Positions 55,409 through 63,123 of a stretch of 64,000 nt of DNA are shown here, in pieces. The position numbers and the translations under genes were made by a program. The notes under the pieces were generated by a model. The model ran no database searches. It was not told the DNA's origin and saw only the letters and a list, made by a program, of their open reading frames with translations. The stretch's first letter is position 1; each line of letters starts with the position of its first letter. Source of the stretch: Pseudoalteromonas rubra (GTDB taxonomy: Bacteria; Pseudomonadota; Gammaproteobacteria; Enterobacterales; Alteromonadaceae); NCBI RefSeq assembly GCF_001482385.1, contig NZ_CP013612.1, positions 372,001 to 436,000 of the forward strand. The letters run 5' to 3'.

Positions 55409-56404
55409 ATGAACCCTCGAATTAACAGCGCCACACGACAGCTGCTTGATCGTAACGATCAGTACAGGATGGCCGATGGGTTGTCGCTGATGACCATTGA
55501 CAAGCAGCGCAATAATCATGAGTTGTTCTTTGCCTGGCTGCACGCTCAGGGCATTGAAAGTGCGGAGCAGGTAACGAAAGCTTGTTTCGAGCAATACAAA
55601 GTCTACTTGTGTCGCCATATTAGCCCGAAAACACATGCACAGCTGAATGCCACAACGCGACGAAAACGTGCAGCAGACATTCGCACATTGTTCAAAGAGC
55701 TGGCCTATACGGGGCTCATTACTGAAGATCCTCTGGTGAGCGCCAGAATACCTAAGGCACCACGGCCCGTCGTGACCGCCTTTCTGAGCGAAGAAGAAAT
55801 TGAATGGTTAATGTATCAGACCCGGCCATACGGCCTCACCGGCTTGCGCGATAGAGCCATTTTGGAGTGTTACTACGGCACTGCTGCACGACGTATGGAA
55901 GCCGGAAAGTTGCAGTTGCAGGACGTACGGACTGACTCAGACAAATGCGCCATACTGGTCAGAAAAGGCAAAGGTGGTAAAGGTCGCTACACCCCTTTGT
56001 ATCCCAGAACGGTATCCTGGCTGAACGCTTATCTGAACTTTGCCAGACCAAAGCTGGCGAAACTGAATTCGGGGACTCACTTCTTTTTGGATAACCAGGG
56101 AAAACCGTTTAATGCGTCACAGCTAAGCAGGCTGGTAAAAAAGTATCTGCTGATGGCGGGTCTTGACGTTGGGGCTGCCTGCAATGTACTCCGGCATTCG
56201 GCCGCCACACATTTGCTACAACACGGTGCGGATGTGAGGTGTATTCAGGAGTACCTCGGACATGCCGACATTTCTACAACTCAGGTCTATCTGAGTGTTA
56301 CTCAGGTGCAATTAAGGGAAACGCTGAGCCGATGCCACCCGGCGGCCAGGTCGCAGGCAATGGCAGACAGTAAGCTACATGACTATATCAGGGAAGATGT
56401 GTAG
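55409..56404 (+). CDS. Tyrosine recombinase / site-specific integrase with His-to-Asn change
   Basis: 331 residues: a SAM-like N-terminal core-binding domain (about 25-105) and a C-terminal catalytic domain. Arg162 (GTAARRMEAG) corresponds to the first catalytic Arg, K in GKGGKGRYTPL to the catalytic Lys, LRHSAATHLL to box II, LGHADISTTQVYL to the final His and Tyr. The first residue of the HxxR motif is Asn (NVLRH), whereas most family members have His. It is the last gene of the istA-istB operon. I infer that it resolves cointegrates or circles of this element. Confidence 0.88.
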   Translation: MNPRINSATRQLLDRNDQYRMADGLSLMTIDKQRNNHELFFAWLHAQGIESAEQVTKACFEQYKVYLCRHISPKTHAQLNATTRRKRAADIRTLFKELAYTGLITEDPLVSARIPKAPRPVVTAFLSEEEIEWLMYQTRPYGLTGLRDRAILECYYGTAARRMEAGKLQLQDVRTDSDKCAILVRKGKGGKGRYTPLYPRTVSWLNAYLNFARPKLAKLNSGTHFFLDNQGKPFNASQLSRLVKKYLLMAGLDVGAACNVLRHSAATHLLQHGADVRCIQEYLGHADISTTQVYLSVTQVQLRETLSRCHPAARSQAMADSKLHDYIREDV

Positions 56405-56440
56405 TTGAGACCGTGATGTTTATGGACATTAACAGGGTTT

Positions 56441-56470
56441 TATATCTCAATTTGTGATATTTTTGAGACA
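56441..56470. promoter_or_regulatory. Upstream imperfect operator-like palindrome
   Basis: TATCTCAA (56443-56450) and TTTTGAGA (56461-56468) repeat the arms of the perfect palindrome at 56491-56526 with a 10-base spacer. The right arm overlaps the candidate -35 box of the Fic promoter. Confidence 0.5.
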
Positions 56471-56489
56471 TATCTTTTATCTTTATAAT
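56461..56489 (+). promoter_or_regulatory. Candidate promoter of the Fic gene
   Basis: TTTTGA at 56461-56466 and TATAAT at 56484-56489 are separated by 17 bases. The -10 box is a perfect consensus match. The promoter lies between two palindromic operators. Confidence 0.6.
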
Positions 56490-56490
56490 A

Positions 56491-56526
56491 TACTTATCTC
56501 AAAATTCAGGTGTTTTGAGATAAGTA
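56491..56526. promoter_or_regulatory. Perfect 14-bp inverted repeat abutting the Fic start codon
   Basis: TACTTATCTCAAAA and TTTTGAGATAAGTA are exact inverted copies separated by 8 bases, ending one base before the ATG at 56528. This covers the transcription start and ribosome-binding region. It is an obvious operator, likely for the C-terminal winged HTH of the Fic protein itself. Confidence 0.7.
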
Positions 56527-56527
56527 T

Positions 56528-57883
56528 ATGATTAAGCATCCACCGCAATTGACTCACACTGATCCACTGACCTGGATCACTGAGCATGCCCCTAAAGAGC
56601 TCTCCCGTTATTTTGATCACGCCTCCGTGGTTGATGACAAGGGGCGCTACCTGCACTATGACGAATTACGGTTTCGTCTGCCAAAAGGGCTGGAACTGGA
56701 CATTGCCTGGAGCCTTATCAAGAAAGCCAGAAGTAAACAGCTGAGCCCCGTACTGCCATTGGATGAACCCGAGCGGCAGGCCCGTTTCTATCTGACACCG
56801 ACCATGCAGAAGGCAATCTCAGAGGCAGACAGGCATGCAACCAGCGCCTCACTCGAGTACATGTGCAGTAAAGTAGGCGAAGAAAAACACTTTGAATATT
56901 TGCTTAATGACCTGATCGAGGACGAAGCCATTAGTAGCAGCCAACTGGAGGGGGCTGCTACCACAACAAAAGTGGCAAAAGATCTGCTCAAGCGAGCAAG
57001 AAAGCCAAGGACGCCAGACGAGAAAATGATCATTGGCAATTTTAAAATGATGCAATTCGCCTGGCAAAACCGCCACAAACGGTTGTCCATTGACCTTATT
57101 CAGTCCATGCACCAAATCGGTGTGGAGTCGATTGATGATGAAAAATACCACCCCGGCGCGTTCAGGCAGACAGATGATGTTGAAGTGGCTGATGCTGAGG
57201 GCAACACGGTACACACCCCACCGCCAGCAAACCGAATTCACGAGCGGCTGGAGCAGTTTATTGCCTGGGTAAATCAGGACCATCAGGATGTCGAAAGCAG
57301 TCACTATTTGCATCCACTTATTAAAGCAATCGTTATGCACTTTGTGATTGGATTTGAGCACCCATTCAGGGATGGAAATGGCCGCGTAGCGCGCTCGTTA
57401 TTTTACTGGTACATGTTCAAAAATGACTACGCGGCCTTCAGGTATATAGCCATCAGCGTGCTACTTAAAGCAGCCCCTATCCAATATGGAAAAAGCTACT
57501 TATACACTGAAACGGACGACCTGGATCTAACCTACTTCATTGACTACCAGTGCAAAATTGTAGGTCGTGCGATTGGCGAATTTAAGCATGCCTATGAGAA
57601 TAACCTGAGAGAGTCTGAAGCGTTCACCCGCTGGCTATGGGACTCCGGCCTGTTCAGTAAGCTCAGTGACAAACAAAAAACGCTGTTTATGGTGGCAAAA
57701 AGCGGTAAGACCAAGCAGTTTACAGCGGTTAATGTGAAAGAAAACCTGGGCTGCTCATACAATACCGCACGAGATGCCTTAAACGGCCTGGTTGAGCTGA
57801 ACCTATTTGAAAAAGAAAAAGCAGGCAAGGAATGGGTATTCACGATGCGCAGCAAAACAGCAATTATTGAGAGCTGGGGGTAA
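56528..57883 (+). CDS. Class II Fic-domain AMP-transferase with C-terminal winged HTH
   Basis: 451 residues. The active-site motif HPFRDGNGRVAR begins at His278, matching HPFx(D/E)GNGRxxR, so the protein should transfer AMP from ATP to a target hydroxyl. The N-terminal inhibitory motif (S/T)xxxE(G/N) is present in cis as Ser137...Glu141-Gly142, placing it in the self-inhibited class II. The last 80 residues (FTAVNVKENLGCSYNTARDA onward) read as a winged helix-turn-helix. With the palindromes in front of the gene this suggests autoregulation. No separate antitoxin is needed by this design. It is transposon cargo; it may act as a toxin or stress regulator. Confidence 0.9.
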   Translation: MIKHPPQLTHTDPLTWITEHAPKELSRYFDHASVVDDKGRYLHYDELRFRLPKGLELDIAWSLIKKARSKQLSPVLPLDEPERQARFYLTPTMQKAISEADRHATSASLEYMCSKVGEEKHFEYLLNDLIEDEAISSSQLEGAATTTKVAKDLLKRARKPRTPDEKMIIGNFKMMQFAWQNRHKRLSIDLIQSMHQIGVESIDDEKYHPGAFRQTDDVEVADAEGNTVHTPPPANRIHERLEQFIAWVNQDHQDVESSHYLHPLIKAIVMHFVIGFEHPFRDGNGRVARSLFYWYMFKNDYAAFRYIAISVLLKAAPIQYGKSYLYTETDDLDLTYFIDYQCKIVGRAIGEFKHAYENNLRESEAFTRWLWDSGLFSKLSDKQKTLFMVAKSGKTKQFTAVNVKENLGCSYNTARDALNGLVELNLFEKEKAGKEWVFTMRSKTAIIESWG

Positions 57884-58264
57884 GGCAATGAACAAGAATG
57901 GCCAAATATAGCTACGGGCCATTCTTACCTACAAAGTGGCGAGTTTAGCCAAAGTTTTGGCCTGACGAAGTTTGATAAGGCTGGTTTCAGATCTGACGAT
58001 TTGCCTGCCTTCACTGGTACTCAGATCTAAATCGGACTTCACCTTGATAGCTGGCCTGTGTACCAGTTTTACACCATAATCTTTCATGTTACACCTATAG
58101 AATAGCCAGCTTTCCTGACTTGAATACAAGCAATAAGTTTTTATACGCTTTTAGGAAAGCATGGTGAGCTATGATACCGCATTGAGGGTTTCAGGCACCA
58201 AAATAATCATAGAACAAATATAGCGAGAGCTGATTGAGAGGGATCCAAGATCACATTCGCCCAT
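57884..58264. other. Spacer between Fic and RHS tip
   Basis: 381 bases. It holds a possible 52-codon minus-strand gene (57929-58087) and the decayed upstream edge of the RHS sequence, where the RHS frame can be followed back only to a TGA about 24 bases before the ATG at 58265. Confidence 0.4.
57929..58087 (-). CDS. Possible small protein (52 residues)
   Basis: From ATG 58087, preceded by AGGTG at acceptable distance. The basic, Lys/Leu-rich product begins MKDYGVKLVHRPAIKVK. No family recognised; a longer start at 58129 has no ribosome-binding site. It may be a small regulator or an accidental open frame. Confidence 0.3.
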   Translation of the reverse strand: MKDYGVKLVHRPAIKVKSDLDLSTSEGRQIVRSETSLIKLRQAKTLAKLATL

Positions 58265-59425
58265 ATGAATGGTCGGATCTACGATGCAGACACGGGTAGG
58301 TTTATGCAGGCGGATCCGGTGGTGCAGGCACCGAGTAATTTGCAGAATTACAATGCTTATTCTTATGTGTTGAATAATCCGCTGAGTTATACGGATCCGA
58401 GTGGGTATTTGTTTAAGAAGCTTGGCAGCTTGTATAAAAAGTATTGGCAAGGGACTGTAGGCAACGCACTACGCGCAATTGCCAAAGTACCGGTCCTTAA
58501 TGCGGCTGCTCAAATTGGGATTGGGATAGTATGTAATGCGGCGGCTCCTGCTTGTTTGGGGGCGTACAATGCAGCGCAAACTTATGCTGTGACGGGAGAT
58601 TTTGGTGCAGCGTTAAAGAGTGGTGCTATATCTGCGGCCTCTGCTTATGCATTCCAGCAGGTAGGGGAGCATTTTAAAGGAGAATTTGGAAATTTCGCGA
58701 CCGCTGAACTATCGGAGCAACTGGCTTGGGCCGGTAGTCACGCGCTTGTTGGTGGTGTATCTAGCGTCTTGTCGGGCGGCAAATTTGGCCATGGGTTTAT
58801 TGCGGCTGGCTTTACTAAAATGGCCATGGGCAATGCCGGGTTTAATATGAATAACCGCGAATGGTCAGCAATCGCAGGTAGAACGGCTGTAGCTGCTATT
58901 GTCGGTGGTACAGCGAGTGCGATTACCGGTGGCAAGTTCTCAAATGGCGCACGAACAGCGGCTATGATGCACTTGTTGAATGCTGAGATGCGATTCAATG
59001 GCAAGAAATTGAAATGGATAGATGATGAAGGAAATGTCAAGAAGGAGTGGGATGCGGTATCGGGTAGAGATGGAGCTACTGCAGATCAACAGAATGTAAA
59101 AGATGTTGGCCCTATACCTGAAGGTGAATATTATGTGGAGCAGCATCGTTTGCAAGATTGGGAATCTCTTCCTGACGAGTATAAATTAGCTGCTATCATG
59201 AAAGCGGGTCCTTGGCCGGGCGGAAAGATTGCGTGGGGGGAACACCGAGTATGGCTTTCGCCAGAGTACGGGACTGAAACTTATGGAAGAAGTGGATTTT
59301 CTATCCATGGTGGCATGTATCCTGGTTCGGCAGGCTGTATAGATTTGACATCCAACATGTCTGATTTTGTAAGGTATTTTAAAAGTTACAATCAGGATAT
59401 TATATTGAAGGTAAATTACGAGTGA
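58265..59425 (+). CDS. Orphan RHS C-terminal tip with L,D-transpeptidase-like (Tlde1/DUF2778) toxin domain
   Basis: 386 residues. The start is the very end of an RHS core (NGRIYDADTGRFMQADPVV, then YVLNNPLSYTDPSG at about 36-49); the rest of the RHS shell is absent, and there is no ribosome-binding site before ATG 58265, so this is a displaced or orphan tip. A Gly/Ala-rich linker (about 60-235) leads to a C-terminal domain with VGPIPEGEYYV, RSGFSIHGG (His348) and GSAGCIDL (Cys358), the His...SxGC layout of Tlde1/DUF2778 effectors that attack peptidoglycan through an L,D-transpeptidase-like fold. The stop overlaps the next gene (GTGA). As it stands it probably needs recombination with a full-length rhs gene to be delivered. 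Confidence 0.8.
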   Translation: MNGRIYDADTGRFMQADPVVQAPSNLQNYNAYSYVLNNPLSYTDPSGYLFKKLGSLYKKYWQGTVGNALRAIAKVPVLNAAAQIGIGIVCNAAAPACLGAYNAAQTYAVTGDFGAALKSGAISAASAYAFQQVGEHFKGEFGNFATAELSEQLAWAGSHALVGGVSSVLSGGKFGHGFIAAGFTKMAMGNAGFNMNNREWSAIAGRTAVAAIVGGTASAITGGKFSNGARTAAMMHLLNAEMRFNGKKLKWIDDEGNVKKEWDAVSGRDGATADQQNVKDVGPIPEGEYYVEQHRLQDWESLPDEYKLAAIMKAGPWPGGKIAWGEHRVWLSPEYGTETYGRSGFSIHGGMYPGSAGCIDLTSNMSDFVRYFKSYNQDIILKVNYE

Positions 59426-59682
59426 AGATGTTTATTGTTTTTTTTAATGTTTTATTTTTACTTGTTGGGTTGTTTATTCTTGGTTTGTATTTAAAGTCAC
59501 CAAGTGATTATATTTTTGGTTCTGAGGTGTATGGTTTTTGGTATTCCTCAAGTTCTCATTATTGGGGTTATATTTTTTTGGTAAATCTACTTCCATTCTT
59601 GTCAACTCTTTTATTTTTTAAAAAAAAGAGATGGTTAAGTTCTTTTCTGTTGCTAGTTAACTTTTATATCGTTTTTCTTTGA
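59422..59682 (+). CDS. Probable membrane immunity protein for the RHS toxin
   Basis: 86 residues from GTG 59422, overlapping the toxin stop by four bases. Three hydrophobic helices (about 3-24, 45-61 and 66-85) with a Lys-rich turn (FFKKKRW) and an extracytoplasmic-looking segment rich in Ser/Tyr/Trp (YGFWYSSSSHYWG) between the first two. Position directly after a cell-wall toxin and membrane location fit an immunity protein acting from the inner membrane. AT-richness is higher than in the neighbours, as is usual for toxin/immunity cassettes. Not recognised by family. Confidence 0.65.
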   Translation: MKMFIVFFNVLFLLVGLFILGLYLKSPSDYIFGSEVYGFWYSSSSHYWGYIFLVNLLPFLSTLLFFKKKRWLSSFLLLVNFYIVFL

Positions 59683-59722
59683 AAAAAAGTTAAAGATAGG
59701 AATAGTGGTACCCATTCAAGTT

Positions 59723-59745
59723 GGCGCTCAGTGAGCGCCTTTTTT
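59723..59745 (+). terminator. Terminator after the toxin/immunity pair
   Basis: GGCGCTCA / TGAGCGCC form a compact hairpin followed by six T. It ends transcription of the toxin/immunity genes before the right end of the transposon. Confidence 0.85.
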
Positions 59746-59837
59746 CTGTGCAATCAAGCCAGCACGGTGTGCAGTGGAAATCAGCGCTGGCATGCACAAC
59801 TGACCAGCGGAGGATGCATTTGCGGCCAGTCCCACCA

Positions 59838-59843
59838 CCCAGT
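59838..59843 (+). repeat. Target-site duplication, right copy (CCCAGT)
   Basis: Directly follows the right terminal repeat ending CCCACCA and matches 50909-50914. Confidence 0.8.
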
Positions 59844-59992
59844 TACAAGCCGGTGCTTTAGTCGCTGATGTTGCTTATCAGGTTGGGTTTTCATCCCCTG
59901 CCTATTTTAGTAGTTGCTTTAAAGCAGAGTTTAATATGTCTCCGCAGCATTATACGAAGCAGTATGAGAAAGAGTCTGAGCAGCGAGAGTAA
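59844..59992 (+). pseudogene. Severed AraC-type C-terminus of the hybrid sensor
   Basis: Encodes the end of an AraC HTH domain: LQAGALVADVAYQVGFSS, then the PAYFSSCFKAEFNMSPQHY recognition region, a charged tail and a stop at 59990. It is in frame with residue 1275 of the sensor at 47089 when the transposon and one target copy are removed; the joined protein would have 1324 residues. It has no start codon of its own. Confidence 0.85.
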
Positions 59993-59999
59993 ATCAACG

Positions 60000-60027
60000 A
60001 AAAAAGGCACAATGTGTGCCTTTTTTA
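60000..60027 (+). terminator. Original terminator of the hybrid sensor gene
   Basis: AAAAAAGGCACA / TGTGCCTTTTTT form a long stem with an A/T-rich base, eight bases after the AraC tail stop. The T tract is on the plus strand and the A tract makes it usable in both directions, so it may also serve the minus-strand peptide gene. Confidence 0.85.
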
Positions 60028-60064
60028 TATTTAATCAATTATATAGTTCAACATGATTATTTGT

Positions 60065-60229
60065 TTATATAGTATCTTGATTACATGTTGTAACATTCGA
60101 CCCTGTAGCATGTGGTCTGCTATTTAGGTTGGTTACCGCTCCTCCCTGTACCCGCGGTGTAAATTGAGCTTGCATTGCTTGAATACCTGACAGGTTCTTC
60201 ATCTTTTTTGTTTTTAGAGTAAGTTTCAT
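60065..60229 (-). CDS. Small peptide precursor 2 with double-glycine-type leader
   Basis: 54 residues, ATG at 60229 with GGAG six bases upstream. Leader MKLTLKTKKMKNL is basic and Leu-spaced, followed by QFTPRVQGG (Gly29-Gly30) and Ala31, in exact register with the peptide at 44539-44712. The predicted 24-residue product starts AVTNLNSRPHATG, is Asn/Thr-rich and ends near TTCN with one Cys. The bidirectional terminator at 60000-60027 lies downstream. No modifying enzyme is adjacent. The two paralogues 15 kb apart suggest a dispersed peptide family served by a common exporter or protease elsewhere in the genome. Confidence 0.7.
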   Translation of the reverse strand: MKLTLKTKKMKNLSGIQAMQAQFTPRVQGGAVTNLNSRPHATGSNVTTCNQDTI

Positions 60230-60602
60230 AATGGTCTCCGTTTTGTTATGTCACCGGGGATTACTTTTACACTTTCGGAGCCGCTTGTAAATGGCCAAGT
60301 TACCAAAACGAGTACATATTCCGCCCCCATCTGGGGAGTGTATTTTATTTGAGAAAGCAGCTTTAGATTGCGGCATTTTTTTGGGGGGGACTCCCCGAGA
60401 CTCATTGTAGAGAGTCAATCAGTCAGTACATACCGACACGCAGTAAGAATGTTATTTGAGCGACTAACTTTATTTTGAGCGCTATTTAATGATTGATTAC
60501 TAACTTTTATTTGATCACAGCCTTGTTCTTACGTCTTTACTCTTGTCTAATAGCTGCGAATTTGTGCCGTTTGGGTACAAATCACATAAAAAAGGAATAA
60601 CA
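60230..60602. promoter_or_regulatory. Divergent spacer between peptide gene 2 and the BNR-family gene
   Basis: 373 bases, AT-rich, with a T6-G7 tract at about 60380-60392. It must hold the promoters of both genes. The restored hybrid sensor would be a plausible regulator, but I found no defined operator. Confidence 0.35.
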
Positions 60603-62555
60603 ATGAAGACAAAAGCAACAAAAGCCCTGATTGCAGGGTTATTACTTTCACCTGTGCTTAGTGCACACGCTGCGCTCGACCCGACAAAAGGATATTCTGA
60701 TCCGTATAACTTTAACTCACATAGCAAATGTAGTTATGAGCAAAAAGGTCTGAATTATTCAAATGACTCAGATAGCTACTACAACGCTTATTTTCGCAAC
60801 AAAGTATCGCCCTATGACTATCTGAACAGAACCCTTAACGAGCGTTTGCTGCGCGGTAGTTACTATAGTCTGGATAATCAGCTTTTTTACGTGGGTGGAC
60901 AAAATGTACCTAAGTATTCAGGCCCGGCATCAACAGGATCAGCCAAAGCGGCACCGATGGCTGTTCAGCGTGGCGACTGGACTTATTACATCATCAATGG
61001 GGCACATTCAGACTGCGCCTTGAATGCGCCTGCGCCAAATAAAGGGTATGAACGTTTGGTGTACGCAGTGGGTGCCTACAACCACAAAACGGGCATGATC
61101 AAAGAGCCTGTGATTGTGCATGTTAAAGATACCAGTGATTTTCATGATACGGCCGTCATTAATGTTGACAGCCAGGGCTATGTTTATGTGTTTATCTCTG
61201 GACGCAACTCAACCCGGGGTGGCCTGATTTACCGCTCATCGAACAAGCACGATAACTTCTTCGCACATTTAGGCTCATTCAAACTGGTCGATGCGAAAAA
61301 CGAACGCGGCCTGACACTGGACAGAGACCATAACTGTACTGACAGCAGCAAGAGCTGCTACAACCTGGGCTTTACCTATCCGCAGGCTTGGTGGGTTAAT
61401 AACAAGTTTGTACTACTGAATACTCGTTATATCCAGACACCTACTGAGGTGACAAATGAGTACAAACAAACCGCGCGTCGCCAGCTTTATATGACAGAAT
61501 ACCTGCCACAATCGGGTGGCCTGACGGCCCTGACAAGTAAAAAGCTGGTTGCACTGGATGATAAACTGAGCTTTGGTCACTATTCAGTAAGTACTGAGCG
61601 CAATGGCGTATTGGCCATGGCCTTTAATGTGCATATGCCAGACAGCTGCACACTGAAAACAGGTGCACGAAGTGAGTGTCTTGCGCTTGGTAAAAATGGC
61701 ATAAAACAAAACCGACATGTTCCTAACGACAACCGCACTAACCTGTACTTTATGTATTCCAGAGATGGCGGCAAAACCTGGAAGAACGCTAAACACAGGA
61801 CGCTTATTGACACAAGTCGTGGGCAATACGTTAATACGCTGAGTAAGCTCAACGAAGCCTTGTTATATCAGCCAGATACCAGTGTTGATATCGTCAGTGG
61901 TTACAACCCTTACAGAACTACGATTAAAAAGCGTATTTACGTTAAAGACCTGGACATCACCACTAATGGGTATGGTGGTTACCTGACCTCTTTGAAAGTA
62001 CTGGTAACAGAGGCCGATGGTATTCACGGATTTGTACCAAAAACATCAGCAGACTCTCGTCGTATGATCCGCGCATTGGTAATCGATCAGAATGGCAACA
62101 AAGAGTATGTTGGCTGTTACAACTCAGCTGATTGCTGGGCTGATCACGCTTATTCATCGGGTACGGTGATCTCTCATGGTCAAAGCGGTTACAGTGAACT
62201 TGCTTTCCCAATGTCCAGCGGTGACAAGCTGGCCGGAGGTAAAGTACATCTGTATAACAGCAATCTGAAAACAGCGGGTGACGTGAAAGTATGGAGCTAT
62301 ATGGGCGCACAACACTACCGTGACCCGAACGAGGTAAACTATATCCGTAAGGTACATAATGCCAAATCAATCACCGGTCAGGAGCCTGTGTATTTTTGGG
62401 CGCAAATGGCGAATAAATCCCGTGTGGATCTGGTGCTCTCTGGTCGCTACGGTCAGCAAGTACAGTTGACTGGCAACTTTGGTACAAGCAAGAAATTGGC
62501 GTGCCCAACGCGCTACGTGTTTAATCGCTGTACAACCGAAGATAACACGATGTAA
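60603..62555 (+). CDS. Secreted BNR/sialidase-fold protein, possible polysaccharide lyase or glycosidase
   Basis: 650 residues from ATG 60603, which follows AAAGGAATAACA; an ORF extension to 60543 has no start signal and would bury the signal peptide. Signal peptide ends LSAHA. The propeller region contains SDFHDTAVINVDSQGYVYVF with His181, the HSDCAL motif with His135, and an Asp-box SRDGGKTWKN near 400, all typical of BNR_4-type seven-bladed propellers, which include ulvan lyases (PL24/PL25) and sialidase relatives. The spacing of the two His is larger than I recall for characterised ulvan lyases, so the enzyme class is open. A C-terminal part with four Cys may be a separate beta-sandwich. 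Its location next to a Reg_prop hybrid sensor fits a role in polysaccharide use. Confidence 0.7.
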   Translation: MKTKATKALIAGLLLSPVLSAHAALDPTKGYSDPYNFNSHSKCSYEQKGLNYSNDSDSYYNAYFRNKVSPYDYLNRTLNERLLRGSYYSLDNQLFYVGGQNVPKYSGPASTGSAKAAPMAVQRGDWTYYIINGAHSDCALNAPAPNKGYERLVYAVGAYNHKTGMIKEPVIVHVKDTSDFHDTAVINVDSQGYVYVFISGRNSTRGGLIYRSSNKHDNFFAHLGSFKLVDAKNERGLTLDRDHNCTDSSKSCYNLGFTYPQAWWVNNKFVLLNTRYIQTPTEVTNEYKQTARRQLYMTEYLPQSGGLTALTSKKLVALDDKLSFGHYSVSTERNGVLAMAFNVHMPDSCTLKTGARSECLALGKNGIKQNRHVPNDNRTNLYFMYSRDGGKTWKNAKHRTLIDTSRGQYVNTLSKLNEALLYQPDTSVDIVSGYNPYRTTIKKRIYVKDLDITTNGYGGYLTSLKVLVTEADGIHGFVPKTSADSRRMIRALVIDQNGNKEYVGCYNSADCWADHAYSSGTVISHGQSGYSELAFPMSSGDKLAGGKVHLYNSNLKTAGDVKVWSYMGAQHYRDPNEVNYIRKVHNAKSITGQEPVYFWAQMANKSRVDLVLSGRYGQQVQLTGNFGTSKKLACPTRYVFNRCTTEDNTM

Positions 62556-62570
62556 TTACACATCTGCACC

Positions 62571-62607
62571 GACCCCGAAGTTACCGCCGGGGTCGGCTTT
62601 ATTTTTT
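62571..62607 (+). terminator. Terminator after the BNR-family gene
   Basis: A 7-bp GC-rich stem GACCCCG / CGGGGTC with a 10-base loop is followed by GGCTTTATTTTTT. Confidence 0.75.
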
Positions 62608-62697
62608 CCCAGCACCTGCCCTTATCATAGCAGTTGTCGGACCTTTCGTAGCCCGAGCCCCAGAGCCTACGGTATCAAATCTGATCAACGCTCCATA

Positions 62698-62776
62698 CTG
62701 TCATCCCGGCTGCTGAGCTCTTCGTTATCAGGCCTCCGTGCTTTTCGTCACCCCAGCCCCTAAGCCGGGAGTCACC
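62698..62776. repeat. REP-like intergenic element
   Basis: Contains CTGTCATCCCGGC and, in inverted relation, AAGCCGGGAGTCACC, related to the hairpin in the repeats at 43927 and 44224. CCCGGC (62705-62710) can pair with GCCGGG (62764-62769). Confidence 0.5.
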
Positions 62777-63123
62777 TACCGAAAACACCCAAAGCCCAAA
62801 CTACCCGCACTGATCAAAACACTGTACTGTCTTCTTGTCAGTGTAACTCACTGTAACAGCGCCAAAAGCACATTGAGTTAGGATAAAAGGTTAACCAAAA
62901 GCCCGCCACCCCCTCAATCTCCAAGCATTTCTGGTCAACAATCCAAGTTGTAATCAAAAGTTGTACAATTGTTTTAAAGTCGCTAACAACAGCAGATAAA
63001 AAGCTACTCAACCAGAAAAAAGTGTTGTAAATTAATCATGCGCCTGCACCAAATGATGGTCCACCTGATTACGGTTTAACTGATAGCCGTCTAACTCTTA
63101 ATCGTCAAAAGAAGGGCAGGCAC

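Larger units (their letters stand above)
50915..59837. mobile_element. 8.9-kb IS21-type transposon carrying toxin genes
   Basis: 8923 bp. The left end is TGGTGGCACTG (50915-50925) and the reverse complement of the right end (59827-59837) is TGGTGGGACTG, 10 of 11 identical. Both ends carry GCGCTG at exactly positions 51-56 from the terminus and then TT and C at 59-61. Flanks are 6-bp direct repeats CCCAGT. Deleting 50915-59843 restores a continuous reading frame of the interrupted hybrid sensor. TG...CA ends with repeated subterminal motifs and a short target duplication fit the IS21 family, whose istA/istB genes lie inside. Cargo: unknown 314-aa protein, small HTH protein, 166-aa protein, tyrosine recombinase, Fic protein, and an orphan RHS toxin with probable immunity protein. 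Confidence 0.82.

Noticed and set aside
62479..62763. 94-codon open frame at the end of the BNR-family gene
   Set aside because: Begins inside that gene in another frame and then runs through the terminator and REP-like repeat; Ser/Arg/Pro-rich nonsense.
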